This document shows, piece by piece, positions 1-14,634 of a DNA stretch of 64,000 bases. The stretch's first letter is position 1. Every line of letters begins with the position of its first letter. Source of the DNA: Geodermatophilus telluris (GTDB lineage Bacteria > Actinomycetota > Actinomycetes > Mycobacteriales > Geodermatophilaceae); assembly GCF_900102745.1 (NCBI RefSeq), contig NZ_FMZF01000006.1, positions 93,559 through 157,558 on the forward strand. Reading direction: 5' to 3'. The notes under the pieces were generated by a model, which searched no databases, was not told where the DNA came from, and saw nothing but the letters and a program-made list of their open reading frames with translations. The position numbers and the translations under genes were made by a program.

Positions 1-653
1 GCCAGCTTCCGGTCGTCGACGTCGACGGCGACGATCGTGGTCGCCCCGGCCAGCCTCGCCCCGGCGATCGCGGCGTCGCCGACCCCGCCGCAGCCGAACA
101 CGGCCACCGACTCGCCGCGCTGCACGCCACCGGTGTTGATCGCCGCCCCGACGCCGGCCATCACGCCGCAGCCGAGCAGCCCGGCGGCCGTCGCCGGGGT
201 CTGCGGGTCGACCTTGGTGCACTGCCCGGAGTGCACCAGGGTCTTCTCGGCGAACGCGCCGATCCCGAGCGCCGGAGAGAGCTCGGTGCCGTCGGCCAGG
301 GTCATCCGCTGGGCGGCGTTGTGGGTGTCGAAGCAGTACTGCGGCTGCCCCTTGCGGCAGGCGCGGCACTGCCCGCAGACGGCCCGCCAGTTGAGCACCA
401 CGAAGTCGCCGACCGCGACGTCGGTGACGCCCTCGCCGACCGCCGAGACGGTCCCGGCGGCCTCGTGGCCGAGCAGGAACGGGAACTCGTCGTTGATGTT
501 GCCCTCGCGGTAGTGCAGGTCGGTGGCGCAGACGCCGCACGCCTGCACGTCGACGACCGCCTCACCGGGCCCGGGGTCCGGGACGAGGACCGTCTCGACG
601 GTCACCGGGGCGCCCTTGCTGCGGGCGACGACGCCCTTCACCTCGTAGGCCAT
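1..653 (-). CDS. S-(hydroxymethyl)mycothiol dehydrogenase, partial (3' end beyond window)
   Basis: Zinc-dependent medium-chain alcohol dehydrogenase that oxidises the mycothiol adduct of formaldehyde. The 217 visible codons start at an ATG reading [17 protein letters not shown], the usual N-terminus of this family. Visible are the catalytic zinc region ([13 protein letters not shown], then GHEAAG), the four-cysteine structural zinc loop ([15 protein letters not shown]) and the beginning of the NAD-binding Rossmann motif ([15 protein letters not shown]). The C-terminus lies before base 1. It is divergent from glyA and the sarcosine oxidase genes, whose demethylations can release formaldehyde, so a detoxifying role in that pathway is a sound inference. 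The assignment to the mycothiol subfamily rests on recognition of the N-terminus. Confidence 0.9.
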   Translation of the reverse strand, partial: MAYEVKGVVARSKGAPVTVETVLVPDPGPGEAVVDVQACGVCATDLHYREGNINDEFPFLLGHEAAGTVSAVGEGVTDVAVGDFVVLNWRAVCGQCRACRKGQPQYCFDTHNAAQRMTLADGTELSPALGIGAFAEKTLVHSGQCTKVDPQTPATAAGLLGCGVMAGVGAAINTGGVQRGESVAVFGCGGVGDAAIAGARLAGATTIVAVDVDDRKL

Positions 654-749
654 GGCGGTGGAGCTCCTCTCGTGGGGGTGCGCGACCGGTCGCGCCGGTG
701 GGGTGGCCGCTGGTGCGGGGAGCCCGCGGGACGACGTCCCGGCTGCCCC

Positions 750-778
750 TTGACCCTGCCCGGCGCCCACCCTAGTGT
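750..778 (+). promoter_or_regulatory. Predicted promoter of the glyA-sox-dimethylglycine oxidase operon
   Basis: TTGACC at 750-755 and TAGTGT at 773-778 are separated by exactly 17 bases, fitting a vegetative actinobacterial promoter. The expected transcription start, near 785, falls just before the palindrome at 787-800, so a bound repressor would block it. Confidence 0.6.
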
Positions 779-786
779 GGTCGACG

Positions 787-800
787 ACTGATATACCAGT
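787..800. promoter_or_regulatory. Predicted GntR (FadR-type) operator before glyA
   Basis: ACTGATATACCAGT is a 14-bp palindrome with a single mismatched symmetric pair. It matches the TGGTATACCA-like sites bound by many FadR-subfamily GntR regulators. It begins 8 bases after the -10 of the glyA promoter and lies between glyA and the divergent formaldehyde dehydrogenase. Twelve of 14 bases recur at 11597-11610, at the same offset from a second promoter. Confidence 0.65.
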
Positions 801-835
801 CCTCGCTCCACATTCCCGACAGAGGGGACCCCGGC

Positions 836-2158
836 ATGGTCGTCCAGACCCGCGAGGCTCCGCGGACCGCTCCCGCCCGCCTGCTCGACCGGTCGCTGCG
901 GGAGACCGACCCGGAGGTCTCCGCCGCGATCTCCGCCGAGCTGACGCGGCAGCAGACCACGCTGGAGATGATCGCCAGCGAGAACTCGGCCCCCGTGGCC
1001 GTCATGCAGGCGCAGGGCTCGGTGCTCACCAACAAGTACGCCGAGGGCTACCCCGGCCGCCGCTACTACGGCGGGTGCGAGCACGTCGACGTGATCGAGC
1101 AGCTGGCCATCGACCGGCTGAAGGCGCTGTTCGGCGCCGAGTACGCGAACGTGCAGCCGCACTCGGGCGCCCAGGCCAACGCGGCGGCGATGTCGGCGCT
1201 CCTGCAGCCCGGGGACACCATCCTGGGGCTGGACCTGGCGCACGGCGGCCACCTGACCCACGGGATGAAGCTCAACTTCTCGGGCAAGCTCTACGACGTC
1301 GCGGCCTACCACGTGCGGCCCGACGACCACCGCGTCGACATGGCCGAGGTCGAGCGGCTGGCCCACGAGCGCCGGCCCCGGCTCATCATCGCCGGCTGGT
1401 CGGCCTACCCGCGGCAGCTGGACTTCGCCGGGTTCCGGCGGATCGCCGACGAGGTCGGCGCCTACCTGATGGTCGACATGGCGCACTTCGCCGGGCTGGT
1501 CGCCGCCGGACTGCACCCCTCGCCCGTCCCGCACGCCCACGTGGTCACCTCGACCACCCACAAGACCCTCGGCGGTCCGCGCGGCGGCGTCGTCCTGGCC
1601 ACCGCCGACCTGGCCAAGAAGTTCAACTCCTCGGTCTTCCCGGGTCAGCAGGGCGGCCCGCTGGAGCACGTGATCGCCGCCAAGGCCGTCGCCTTCAAGC
1701 TGGCCGCCGAGCCCGCGTTCCGGGAGCGGCAGCAGCGGACGCTCGCCGGCGCCCGGCTGCTGGCCGACCGGCTGCTGGCCCCCGACTCCCGCGAGGCGGG
1801 CATCGACGTGGTCAGCGGCGGCACCGACGTCCACCTCGTCCTGGTCGACCTGCGGGGGTCCGAGCTCGACGGCCGGCAGGCCGAGGACCGGCTGCACGCC
1901 GTCGGCATCACGGTCAACCGCAACGCGGTGCCCTTCGACCCCCGCCCGCCGATGGTCAGCTCCGGGGTGCGGATCGGCACCCCCGCGCTGGCGGCCCGCG
2001 GCTTCGGCCTCGACGACTTCGCCGAGGTGGCCGACGTCATCGCGGCCGCGCTGCGCCCCTCGACCGGTGAGGAGCAGCTCGCCGGGCTCCGCGGCCGGGT
2101 CACCCGGCTGGCCGAGCGCCACCCCCTGTACCCCGAGCTGACGGAGGTCTCCCGATGA
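836..2158 (+). CDS. glyA: Serine hydroxymethyltransferase
   Basis: A 440-residue PLP enzyme that interconverts glycine plus 5,10-methylene-THF and serine plus THF. The PLP lysine is Lys243 in [13 protein letters not shown]. The family N-terminal signature ([33 protein letters not shown]) is intact and the length is normal. It is the first gene of the operon and its stop overlaps the soxB start by 4 bases (ATGA). Here it would capture the glycine and methylene-THF produced by demethylation of dimethylglycine and sarcosine and pass serine to SdaA. It is probably a pathway copy; whether a housekeeping glyA exists elsewhere cannot be seen from this window. Confidence 0.95.
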   Translation: MVVQTREAPRTAPARLLDRSLRETDPEVSAAISAELTRQQTTLEMIASENSAPVAVMQAQGSVLTNKYAEGYPGRRYYGGCEHVDVIEQLAIDRLKALFGAEYANVQPHSGAQANAAAMSALLQPGDTILGLDLAHGGHLTHGMKLNFSGKLYDVAAYHVRPDDHRVDMAEVERLAHERRPRLIIAGWSAYPRQLDFAGFRRIADEVGAYLMVDMAHFAGLVAAGLHPSPVPHAHVVTSTTHKTLGGPRGGVVLATADLAKKFNSSVFPGQQGGPLEHVIAAKAVAFKLAAEPAFRERQQRTLAGARLLADRLLAPDSREAGIDVVSGGTDVHLVLVDLRGSELDGRQAEDRLHAVGITVNRNAVPFDPRPPMVSSGVRIGTPALAARGFGLDDFAEVADVIAAALRPSTGEEQLAGLRGRVTRLAERHPLYPELTEVSR

Positions 2159-3387
2159 GCCCCCGCACCCCCGGCGCGGACCTGCCGGAGCACCCCGACT
2201 CCCTCTGGCGCGACCCCGAGCCGCGGAGGTCCTACGACGTGGTCATCGTGGGCGGCGGCGGGCACGGCCTGGCCACCGCGCACTACCTGGCGAAGGACCA
2301 CGGCATCACGAACGTCGCGGTGCTGGAGAAGGGCTGGCTGGCCGGCGGCAACATGGCCCGCAACACCACGATCATCCGGTCCAACTACCTGTGGGACGAG
2401 AGCTCGGCGATCTACGAGCACGCGCTGAAGCTGTGGGAGGGGCTGGAGGAGGACCTCGACTACCCGATCCTGTTCAGCCAGCGCGGCGTGCTCAACCTCG
2501 CCCACACCCTGCAGGACGTCCGCGACAGCGTCCGCCGCGTCGAGGCGAACAAGCTCAACGGCGTCGACGCCGAGTGGCTGGAGCCCGACGAGGTCCGCAA
2601 GGTCTGCCCGGTCGTCAACACCTCGACCGACATCCGCTACCCGGTCCTGGGGGCGACCTACCAGCCGCGCGCGGGCATCGCCAAGCACGACTACGTGGCC
2701 TGGGGCTTCGCCCGCCGCGCCTCCGACGCCGGGATCGACCTCGTCCAGGACTGCGAGGTCACCGGCTTCACCACCGACGGCGACCGGGTCACCGGTGTCC
2801 GGACCTCCCGGGGCGACATCGCCGCCGGCACCGTCGTCCTCTGCGCGGCCGGCTCCACGTCGGTGCTCACCGACATGCTCGGCATCCGCGTGCCGATCCA
2901 GAGCCACCCGCTGCAGGCGCTGGTCTCCGAGCTGCTCGAGCCGGTGCACCCCACCGTGGTCATGTCCAACGCGGTGCACGTCTACGTCTCCCAGGCGCAC
3001 AAGGGCGAGCTGGTCATGGGCGCCGGCGTCGACTCCTACAACGGGTACGGCCAGCGCGGCGCCTTCCACGTCATCGAGCGCCAGATGGCCGCCGCCGTGG
3101 AGCTGTTCCCGGTGTTCGCGCGGGCGCACCTGCTGCGCACCTGGGCGGGCATCGTCGACACCAGCCCCGACGCCTCGCCGATCGTCGGGCGGACCCCCTA
3201 CGCGAACGTGTGGCTCAACTGCGGCTGGGGGACCGGCGGGTTCAAGGCCACCCCCGGCATCGGCTCGGCCCTCGCGCACACGATCGCCTCCGGCGAGCCC
3301 CACCCGCTCGTCGCGCCGTTCGGCCTCGACCGCTTCACCACCGGCGCGCTCGTCGACGAGCACGGCGCGGCCGCCGTCGCCCACTGA
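2155..3387 (+). CDS. soxB: Heterotetrameric sarcosine oxidase, beta subunit
   Basis: A 410-residue flavoprotein subunit in which sarcosine is oxidised. An N-terminal FAD-binding dinucleotide fold ([20 protein letters not shown], about residues 29-48) is followed by the motif RAGIAKHDY. His178 in that motif occupies the position that carries covalent FMN in characterised members. The C-terminal [19 protein letters not shown] and [12 protein letters not shown] motifs are typical of the DAO-fold beta subunit. Translation is coupled to glyA by a 4-base overlap, and soxD follows. Confidence 0.95.
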   Translation: MSPRTPGADLPEHPDSLWRDPEPRRSYDVVIVGGGGHGLATAHYLAKDHGITNVAVLEKGWLAGGNMARNTTIIRSNYLWDESSAIYEHALKLWEGLEEDLDYPILFSQRGVLNLAHTLQDVRDSVRRVEANKLNGVDAEWLEPDEVRKVCPVVNTSTDIRYPVLGATYQPRAGIAKHDYVAWGFARRASDAGIDLVQDCEVTGFTTDGDRVTGVRTSRGDIAAGTVVLCAAGSTSVLTDMLGIRVPIQSHPLQALVSELLEPVHPTVVMSNAVHVYVSQAHKGELVMGAGVDSYNGYGQRGAFHVIERQMAAAVELFPVFARAHLLRTWAGIVDTSPDASPIVGRTPYANVWLNCGWGTGGFKATPGIGSALAHTIASGEPHPLVAPFGLDRFTTGALVDEHGAAAVAH

Positions 3388-3418
3388 CCGTCGCCTACTG
3401 ACACAGGGAGCAACCCCG

Positions 3419-9641
<6,223 letters not shown>

Positions 9642-9644
9642 GAG

Positions 9645-9702
9645 AGGACCACCCTCCCCCCACGCCTCGCTCCGCTCGGCGCGGGCCCCTGGAGGGTGGC
9701 CG
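9645..9702. terminator. Hairpin element A, terminator-like, one arm of an inverted-repeat pair
   Basis: This 58-base element begins 4 bases after the dimethylglycine oxidase stop. Its ends pair perfectly (CCACCCTCC with GGAGGGTGG) around an inner GC-rich hairpin. A second copy, reversed and 56 of 59 positions identical, lies at 10801-10859. It should end the sox-dimethylglycine oxidase transcript. Confidence 0.65.
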
Positions 9703-9803
9703 CCCCGGCCCGTCACCTCCGCCGGACCGGCGGGCGGCCCGACCACCGGGCGCCCGCCGGCCCGCGGCGTGCCCACCCGACCGCGCCCACTGGAGGACCG
9801 CCC

Positions 9804-9929
9804 GTGCGCACCGACACCCTCGAGACCTCCCTGGGGCAGCTCCCCGCCCGGGAGCCCGTCCCGGGCGGAGGGGCCACCGCCGCGCTGCTCCTGCGGCACA
9901 CCGTCGCGTCCGCGCGCGGGGCGTCGTGA
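9804..9929 (+). pseudogene. Truncated methenyl-THF cyclohydrolase/cyclodeaminase-like ORF (41 codons)
   Basis: A GTG with a good ribosome site (ggagg at 9792-9796) opens a 41-codon frame whose sequence TLETSLGQLPAREPVPGGG resembles the N-terminus of the formiminotransferase-cyclodeaminase family. That family usually continues for about 200 residues; here it stops after ATAALLLRHTVASARGAS. The missing function, methenyl-THF cyclohydrolase, would fit this one-carbon cluster, so a decayed gene is likely. The TGA overlaps the folP start (GTGA), so the surviving fragment may now serve to couple ribosomes into folP, which has no ribosome site of its own. Confidence 0.55.
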
Positions 9930-10795
9930 CCGGCACGGCGCTGGCGGCGGCCCCCCGCCCGACCGGGACCGCCGCGTCCCTGGGCCGGGCGCTCCGGACC
10001 CGGCGGCCCCTGGTCTGCGGCGTCCTCAACGTCACCCCCGACTCCTTCTCCGACGGCGGGCGCTTCCGCAGCTTCGACCGCGCCCTGGAGCGCGGGCTCA
10101 CCCTGGCGGCCGAGGGCGCCGACCTCATCGACGTCGGCGGGGAGTCGACCCGGCCGGGCGCGCGCCCGCCGACGCTCGCCGAGGAGCTGGACCGGGTGGT
10201 CCCGGTGGTCGAGGCCCTGGCCGGGCGGGTCGCCGTGCCGCTGTCGGTCGACACCTCCCGGCCCGAGGTCATGGGCGCGGCGGTGGCCGCCGGCGCCGGC
10301 ATGGTCAACGACGTACGGGCGCTGCAGCGGCCCGGCGCCCTGGCCGCGGCCGCGGAGCTGGGCGTGCCGGTGTGCCTGATGCACATGCAGCGCTCGCCGG
10401 AGACCATGCAGGAGGACCCGCGCTACCGGGACGTCGTCGGGGAGGTGCGCGCCTTCCTCGCCGGGCGGCTGCGGGACTGCCTGGAGGCCGGCATCCCCCC
10501 GGAGCACCTGCTGGTGGACCCGGGGTTCGGCTTCGGCAAGACGCTGGCCCACAACCTCGCGCTGCTGCGGTCGCTCGACGCGCTCACCGGGCTGGGGGTC
10601 CCGGTCATGGTGGGGCTGTCCCGCAAGTCGCTGCTCGGGCAGCTCACCGGGCGGGGCGTGGCCGACCGGCTGCCCGGCTCCCTGGCGGCGGCCGCCGTCG
10701 CGGTCCAGCGGGGCGCCACCGTGCTGCGCGTGCACGACGTCGCGGCCACGCGGGACGTCCTCGCCGTCCTCGACGCCGTCGGCTCGGTGACGTGA
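9926..10795 (+). CDS. folP: Dihydropteroate synthase
   Basis: A 289-residue TIM-barrel enzyme that joins 4-aminobenzoate to hydroxymethyl-dihydropterin diphosphate to make dihydropteroate for folate synthesis. The family motifs are present: GVLNVTPDSFSDGGRF, DVGGESTRPGA, SVDTSRPEV, CLMHMQRSPETMQ, VDPGFGFGKTLAHN, MVGLSRKSLLG and LRVHDV. The GTG start overlaps the stop of the preceding fragment. It stands alone, without folB, folK or folE beside it, in a cluster of folate-consuming demethylases. It may be a second, pathway-linked copy that raises folate supply, which is inference. Confidence 0.92.
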   Translation: MTGTALAAAPRPTGTAASLGRALRTRRPLVCGVLNVTPDSFSDGGRFRSFDRALERGLTLAAEGADLIDVGGESTRPGARPPTLAEELDRVVPVVEALAGRVAVPLSVDTSRPEVMGAAVAAGAGMVNDVRALQRPGALAAAAELGVPVCLMHMQRSPETMQEDPRYRDVVGEVRAFLAGRLRDCLEAGIPPEHLLVDPGFGFGKTLAHNLALLRSLDALTGLGVPVMVGLSRKSLLGQLTGRGVADRLPGSLAAAAVAVQRGATVLRVHDVAATRDVLAVLDAVGSVT

Positions 10796-10800
10796 TGGAA

Positions 10801-10859
10801 CGGCCACCCCTCAGGGGCCCGCGCCGAGCGGAGCGAGGCGTGGGGGGAAGGGTGGTCCT
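10801..10859. terminator. Hairpin element B, bidirectional terminator between folP and the GntR gene
   Basis: Inverted copy of element A, lying between the convergent folP and GntR genes. Relative to A it has a one-base insertion and two substitutions in the outer stem, yet the outer stem still pairs apart from one G-T wobble. This suggests selection for RNA structure. Confidence 0.7.
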
Positions 10860-11525
10860 TCAGATGACCGCGCGGATCGCCCGCTCGAACCCGAGCACGT
10901 GCTCGCGGGCGAGGTCGTCGGCCCGGTCGGCGTCGCCGGCGGCGATCGCGCGGAGCAGCTCGACGTGCTCCCCGACGTGCTCGTCGACCGAGGGCAGCCG
11001 GTCCAGGAACAGGCAGAAGATCCGCGTCGCCAGGTTGTCGTACCGGATCAGGACGTCCTCCAGGTGGGGGTTGCCCGAGGCCCGGTAGATGGCCCGGTGC
11101 ACCGCGAGGTCCCACCGCATCAGCTCGGTCCGGTCGGTCCGGTCGACGCGCAGGTGCTGGATGCTCGCGGCCAGCTCCTCGAGCTCGGCGGGCGACGAGC
11201 GGGCGGCCCGCTCGGCGGCACGCCGGGCAGCCAGCGGCTCGAGCTGGGCGCGGATGTCGGAGATGTGCGCCAGGTCGGAGATGTCCATGCCGGTCGCGAA
11301 GGTCCCGCGCCGCGGGTAGGAGACCACCAGCCGGTCGCCCTCCAGGCGCTTGAGCGCCTCCCGGACCGGGGTCCGGCCCACCCCGAGGTCCCCGGCCAGC
11401 TCGTCGTCGTCGATCGGGTCGCCGGGGCGGATGTCGAGCATGATCAGCCGGTCCCGGACCGCCACGTAGGCCTTGTCCGCCAGGGAGACGACGGACGAGT
11501 CGAGGTCCAGGGGGGCAGCGGTCAC
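10860..11525 (-). CDS. GntR-family transcriptional regulator, FadR subfamily
   Basis: A 221-residue regulator. The N-terminal winged helix (residues about 10-75) contains GVGRTPVREALKRLEGDRLV, the standard GntR recognition segment, and the rest is the all-helical FCD ligand domain (DLAVHRAIYRASGNPHLEDVL, EHVELLRAIAAGDADRA). The GTG at 11525 is preferred over the ATG at 11582 because the extra 19 codons are rich in codons rare here. It lies between folP and divergent sdaA. Matching palindromes before sdaA and glyA suggest that it represses both until a pathway metabolite binds. Ligand unknown. Confidence 0.88.
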   Translation of the reverse strand: MTAAPLDLDSSVVSLADKAYVAVRDRLIMLDIRPGDPIDDDELAGDLGVGRTPVREALKRLEGDRLVVSYPRRGTFATGMDISDLAHISDIRAQLEPLAARRAAERAARSSPAELEELAASIQHLRVDRTDRTELMRWDLAVHRAIYRASGNPHLEDVLIRYDNLATRIFCLFLDRLPSVDEHVGEHVELLRAIAAGDADRADDLAREHVLGFERAIRAVI

Positions 11526-11558
11526 GGACAGATCGTAGAGGGTGACCGCCGCAGGGTC

Positions 11559-11587
11559 TTGCCTCGTCGGAGCGAACGACATACCGT
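11559..11587 (+). promoter_or_regulatory. Predicted sdaA promoter
   Basis: TTGCCT at 11559-11564 and TACCGT at 11582-11587 are spaced by 17 bases. The expected start of transcription, near 11594, abuts the palindrome at 11597, the same geometry as at glyA. Confidence 0.5.
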
Positions 11588-11596
11588 GACGATACA

Positions 11597-11610
11597 TCTG
11601 ATATACCAAT
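11597..11610. promoter_or_regulatory. Predicted GntR operator before sdaA
   Basis: TCTGATATACCAAT matches the glyA-proximal palindrome in 12 of 14 bases, including the central TGATATACCA. It sits 9 bases after the predicted -10 of sdaA and in the divergent interval with the GntR gene, so it may also serve autoregulation. Confidence 0.65.
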
Positions 11611-11663
11611 CGTGTACCTGAACCTGGGGCGCAGACCGGTGACCGGGGGAGAGGGAGGCAGCG

Positions 11664-13037
11664 GTGACCATCAGCGCCTTCGACCTGTTCAAGGTCGGCA
11701 TCGGCCCGTCCAGCTCGCACACCGTCGGCCCCATGCGCGCGGCCTGCACCTTCGCCTCCCGCCTCCGCGACGAGGGGCTGCTGGGACGGGTCGCCGGGGT
11801 GCGCTGCGAGCTGTTCGGGTCGCTGGGGGCCACCGGGCACGGGCACGGCAGCGTCAAGGCCGTCGTCCTCGGCCTGGAGGGCGAGCAGCCCGACCTGGTC
11901 GACCCGGTCGCGGCCGAGCCGCGGGTCGACGCCGTCCGCCGCGAGGGGAAGCTCCTGCTCGCCGGCGAGCACCCGATCGCCTTCGCCGTCGACGACGACG
12001 TCGTGCTGCACCGCCGCCGGCGGCTGGAGTTCCACAGCAACGGCATGGTCTTCCGGGCCCTGGGCGCCGACGGCGAGGAGGTCGAGCGGCGCACCTACTA
12101 CTCCGTGGGCGGCGGCTTCGTCCTCGACCAGGACGACGCCGGCGAGCCGGCCCTCGTCGAGGACCCCACACCCGTCCGGTACCCCTTCCGCACCGGCGAG
12201 GAGCTGCTGGCCCGCACGCGGGAGACCGGCCTGCGGATCAGCGACGTGGTGCTCGCCAACGAGCTGGCCTGGCGCAGCGAGGCGGAGGTCCGCGCCGGTC
12301 TGCTGCACGTGTGGTCGGTCATGCAGGAGTGCGTCGAGCGGGGCACCCGCACCCCCGGCGTCCTGCCCGGCGGGCTCAGGGTCCGCCGCCGCGCCGCCGC
12401 GCTGCGCGCGCAGCTCGAGGAGCACCCGGACGAGGCCGACCCGCTGCGCGCGATGGAGTGGGTGACCCTCTACGCCCTGGCGGTCAACGAGGAGAACGCC
12501 GCCGGCGGCCGGGTGGTCACCGCGCCGACCAACGGCGCCGCCGGCATCGTGCCCGCCGTCCTGCACTACTACCGCGACTTCGTGGGGTCCTACGACGAGG
12601 ACGGCGTCGTCCGGTTCCTGCTCACCGCCGCCGCGATCGGGCTGCTGTTCAAGGAGAACGCCTCCATCTCCGGCGCCGAGGTCGGCTGCCAGGGGGAGGT
12701 CGGCTCGGCCTGCTCCATGGCCGCCGCCGGCCTCGCCGAGGTGCTCGGCGGGACGCCGGAGCAGGTGGAGAACGCCGCCGAGATCGGCATCGAGCACAAC
12801 CTCGGCCTCACCTGCGACCCGGTCGGCGGGCTGGTGCAGATCCCGTGCATCGAGCGCAACGCCGTCGGCTCGGTCAAGGCGATCACCGCCGCGCGCATGG
12901 CCGTGCGCGGGGACGGCCGGCACCACGTCCCGCTGGACAAGGCGATCAAGACGATGCGCGAGACCGGGGCCGACATGAAGGACAAGTACAAGGAGACCGC
13001 CCGTGGCGGGCTGGCGCTCAACATCGTCGAGTGCTGA
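11664..13037 (+). CDS. sdaA: L-serine ammonia-lyase (iron-sulfur type)
   Basis: A 457-residue single-chain serine deaminase that converts L-serine to pyruvate and ammonia. The beta domain starts with [20 protein letters not shown]. The alpha domain carries [20 protein letters not shown] and [19 protein letters not shown], whose cysteines include the ligands of the 4Fe-4S cluster. The GTG start follows a gagggagg ribosome site. It completes the route dimethylglycine to sarcosine to glycine to serine to pyruvate. It is 10 bases before purU and probably cotranscribed with it under the predicted GntR operator. Confidence 0.95.
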   Translation: MTISAFDLFKVGIGPSSSHTVGPMRAACTFASRLRDEGLLGRVAGVRCELFGSLGATGHGHGSVKAVVLGLEGEQPDLVDPVAAEPRVDAVRREGKLLLAGEHPIAFAVDDDVVLHRRRRLEFHSNGMVFRALGADGEEVERRTYYSVGGGFVLDQDDAGEPALVEDPTPVRYPFRTGEELLARTRETGLRISDVVLANELAWRSEAEVRAGLLHVWSVMQECVERGTRTPGVLPGGLRVRRRAAALRAQLEEHPDEADPLRAMEWVTLYALAVNEENAAGGRVVTAPTNGAAGIVPAVLHYYRDFVGSYDEDGVVRFLLTAAAIGLLFKENASISGAEVGCQGEVGSACSMAAAGLAEVLGGTPEQVENAAEIGIEHNLGLTCDPVGGLVQIPCIERNAVGSVKAITAARMAVRGDGRHHVPLDKAIKTMRETGADMKDKYKETARGGLALNIVEC

Positions 13038-13047
13038 GGAGGCACCC

Positions 13048-13896
13048 GTGTCCCACCCGTTCACCCTCACGCTCAGCTGCCAGGAGCGCCCGGGCATCGT
13101 GCACGCGGTCAGCTCGTTCCTGTTCCGCCACGGCTGCGACATCGTCGAGCACCAGCAGTTCGACGACGCCGTCCGCGGTCAGCTGTTCCTGCGCACGGCC
13201 TTCGTCTGCACCGAGGACACCGACTGCGCGCGCCTGTCGGCGGAGTTCCGGGCGGTGGCCGAGGAGTTCGGCATGACCTACCAGGTCAGCGGGGACCGGC
13301 CGCAGCGGGTGGTGGTCATGGTGTCCAAGCTGGGGCACTGCCTCAACGACCTGGTGTTCCGCTGGCGCGCGGGCAGCCTGGGCGCCGAGCTCGTCGCGGT
13401 GGTGTCCAACCACGAGGACCTGCGCCCGATGGCGGAGGCGGCCGGCCTCCCGTTCGTCCACGTCCCGGTGACGCCGGCGACCAAGCGCGAGGCCGAGGCG
13501 CGGCTGCTCGAGCTGGTGGAGGAGTACCGGGCCGACCTGGTCGTGCTGGCCCGCTACATGCAGATCCTCTCCGACGAGACGTGCGCCGCCCTCTACGGCC
13601 GGGCGATCAACATCCACCACTCGTTCCTGCCGGGGTTCAAGGGCGCCAAGCCCTACCACCAGGCCTTCGACCGCGGGGTCAAGCTGGTCGGCGCGACGGC
13701 CCACTACGTCACCGCCGACCTGGACGAGGGGCCGATCATCGAGCAGGAGGTCATCCGCATCGACCACACCTACGACCCGCGGGCGCTGGCCACGGTCGGC
13801 CAGGACGCGGAGGCGCTGGCGCTGTCGCGGGCCGTCCGGTGGCACGGCGAGCAGCGGGTGCTCCTCAACGGGCACAGCACCGTCGTCTTCCGCTGA
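13048..13896 (+). CDS. purU: Formyltetrahydrofolate deformylase
   Basis: A 282-residue hydrolase that releases formate from 10-formyl-THF and so regenerates free THF. An N-terminal ACT-like domain (LSCQERPGIVHAVSSFLFRH) is followed by a formyltransferase-type catalytic domain with INIHHSFLPGFKGAKPY and ATAHYVTADLDEGPIIEQ, carrying the Asn, His and Asp active-site set. The GTG is preceded by a strong gaggagg site. In demethylation clusters it drains the one-carbon pool. The usual partners FolD or a cyclohydrolase are not intact here (see the fragment at 9804). Confidence 0.94.
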   Translation: MSHPFTLTLSCQERPGIVHAVSSFLFRHGCDIVEHQQFDDAVRGQLFLRTAFVCTEDTDCARLSAEFRAVAEEFGMTYQVSGDRPQRVVVMVSKLGHCLNDLVFRWRAGSLGAELVAVVSNHEDLRPMAEAAGLPFVHVPVTPATKREAEARLLELVEEYRADLVVLARYMQILSDETCAALYGRAINIHHSFLPGFKGAKPYHQAFDRGVKLVGATAHYVTADLDEGPIIEQEVIRIDHTYDPRALATVGQDAEALALSRAVRWHGEQRVLLNGHSTVVFR

Positions 13897-13966
13897 GGAG
13901 ACGGCCCTCACCCACCCCGTCGCCCGGTCACCGCATGACGCGCGGACGGTCGGGCACAACACAACG

Positions 13967-14416
13967 GTGAAGACCGCTGTCGTCGCCGTCCTCGGCGGCC
14001 TGCTGACCCTCGCCGGCATCGCGCTGCTCGTGCTGCCCGGTCCCGGCTTCGTGCTGGTCGCGGCCGGCCTCGCCGTGCTGGCGACGCGCTTCCCGTGGGC
14101 GAGGAAGCCGCTGGACTACGCCAAGGAGAAGGCGAAGGAGGGCGTCGAGGAGGTGGCCCGGAGCCCGTGGCGCGCCGCCGGGGCGGTGCTCGCCGCGCTG
14201 GTGCTGGTCGCGCTCGGGGTGCTCGCGCTCGCCGGTGTCGACCTGCCCTTCGTCAACGCCTTCACCGCCGTGGTGCTCATCCTCTCCGGGCTCTTCCTGA
14301 TCGGCACGGTCGTCTTCGCCCGGCGCCAGGAGAAGCTCGAGCAAGCCCGGGCGCACCGCCCGGCGGGCCGGCCGGGCACCGGCGGCGCCTACCGCGCCGC
14401 CCCGCACGGCTCCTGA
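13967..14416 (+). CDS. PGPGW-family small membrane protein
   Basis: A 149-residue integral membrane protein. Two hydrophobic stretches near the N-terminus surround LPGPGFVLVAAGLAVLATRFPWARKPLD, the signature of the PGPGW family, followed by a charged amphipathic segment and two more membrane spans. Function is unknown in the family. It begins with GTG and lies 70 bases after purU on the same strand, so it could be read through from it, although no functional link is evident. Confidence 0.8.
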   Translation: MKTAVVAVLGGLLTLAGIALLVLPGPGFVLVAAGLAVLATRFPWARKPLDYAKEKAKEGVEEVARSPWRAAGAVLAALVLVALGVLALAGVDLPFVNAFTAVVLILSGLFLIGTVVFARRQEKLEQARAHRPAGRPGTGGAYRAAPHGS

Positions 14417-14634
14417 GCGCCGCGCCGCCAGCGGTCCGCCGGCGGCGGCGACCGGGAGCGGCGCACCGGGGCGGGACCGCCGTGCGGGTGCACGCCGGAG
14501 GAGGAGAGCCCCTCGCCGGGCAATGACAGGTCGTGGGCGACGCCGACGCGGCCGCGGGCGTGGGGTCGGGTCCGTGGGGCCCCCGACCTCCCTCGCACCG
14601 CGGCGCGCTCCCGGTCGCGTGACACGATGCGGCC
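14417..14634. other. Intergenic stretch without recognised gene
   Basis: These 218 bases hold GC-rich short inverted repeats (gccgccagcggtccgccggc) and no convincing ORF, RNA or promoter. An open minus-strand frame here is an antisense shadow of the patatin gene. Confidence 0.5.

Noticed and set aside
11526-11582. ATG at 11582 as the GntR start
   Set aside because: The added codons (AGG, CAA, GAT, CCT, GCT) are rare in this genome, and the stretch overlaps the sdaA promoter; the GTG at 11525 is better.
14417-14634. A small gene between the PGPGW and patatin genes
   Set aside because: Frames here are Arg/Gly-rich without ribosome site or family features; the sequence is mostly short GC inverted repeats.
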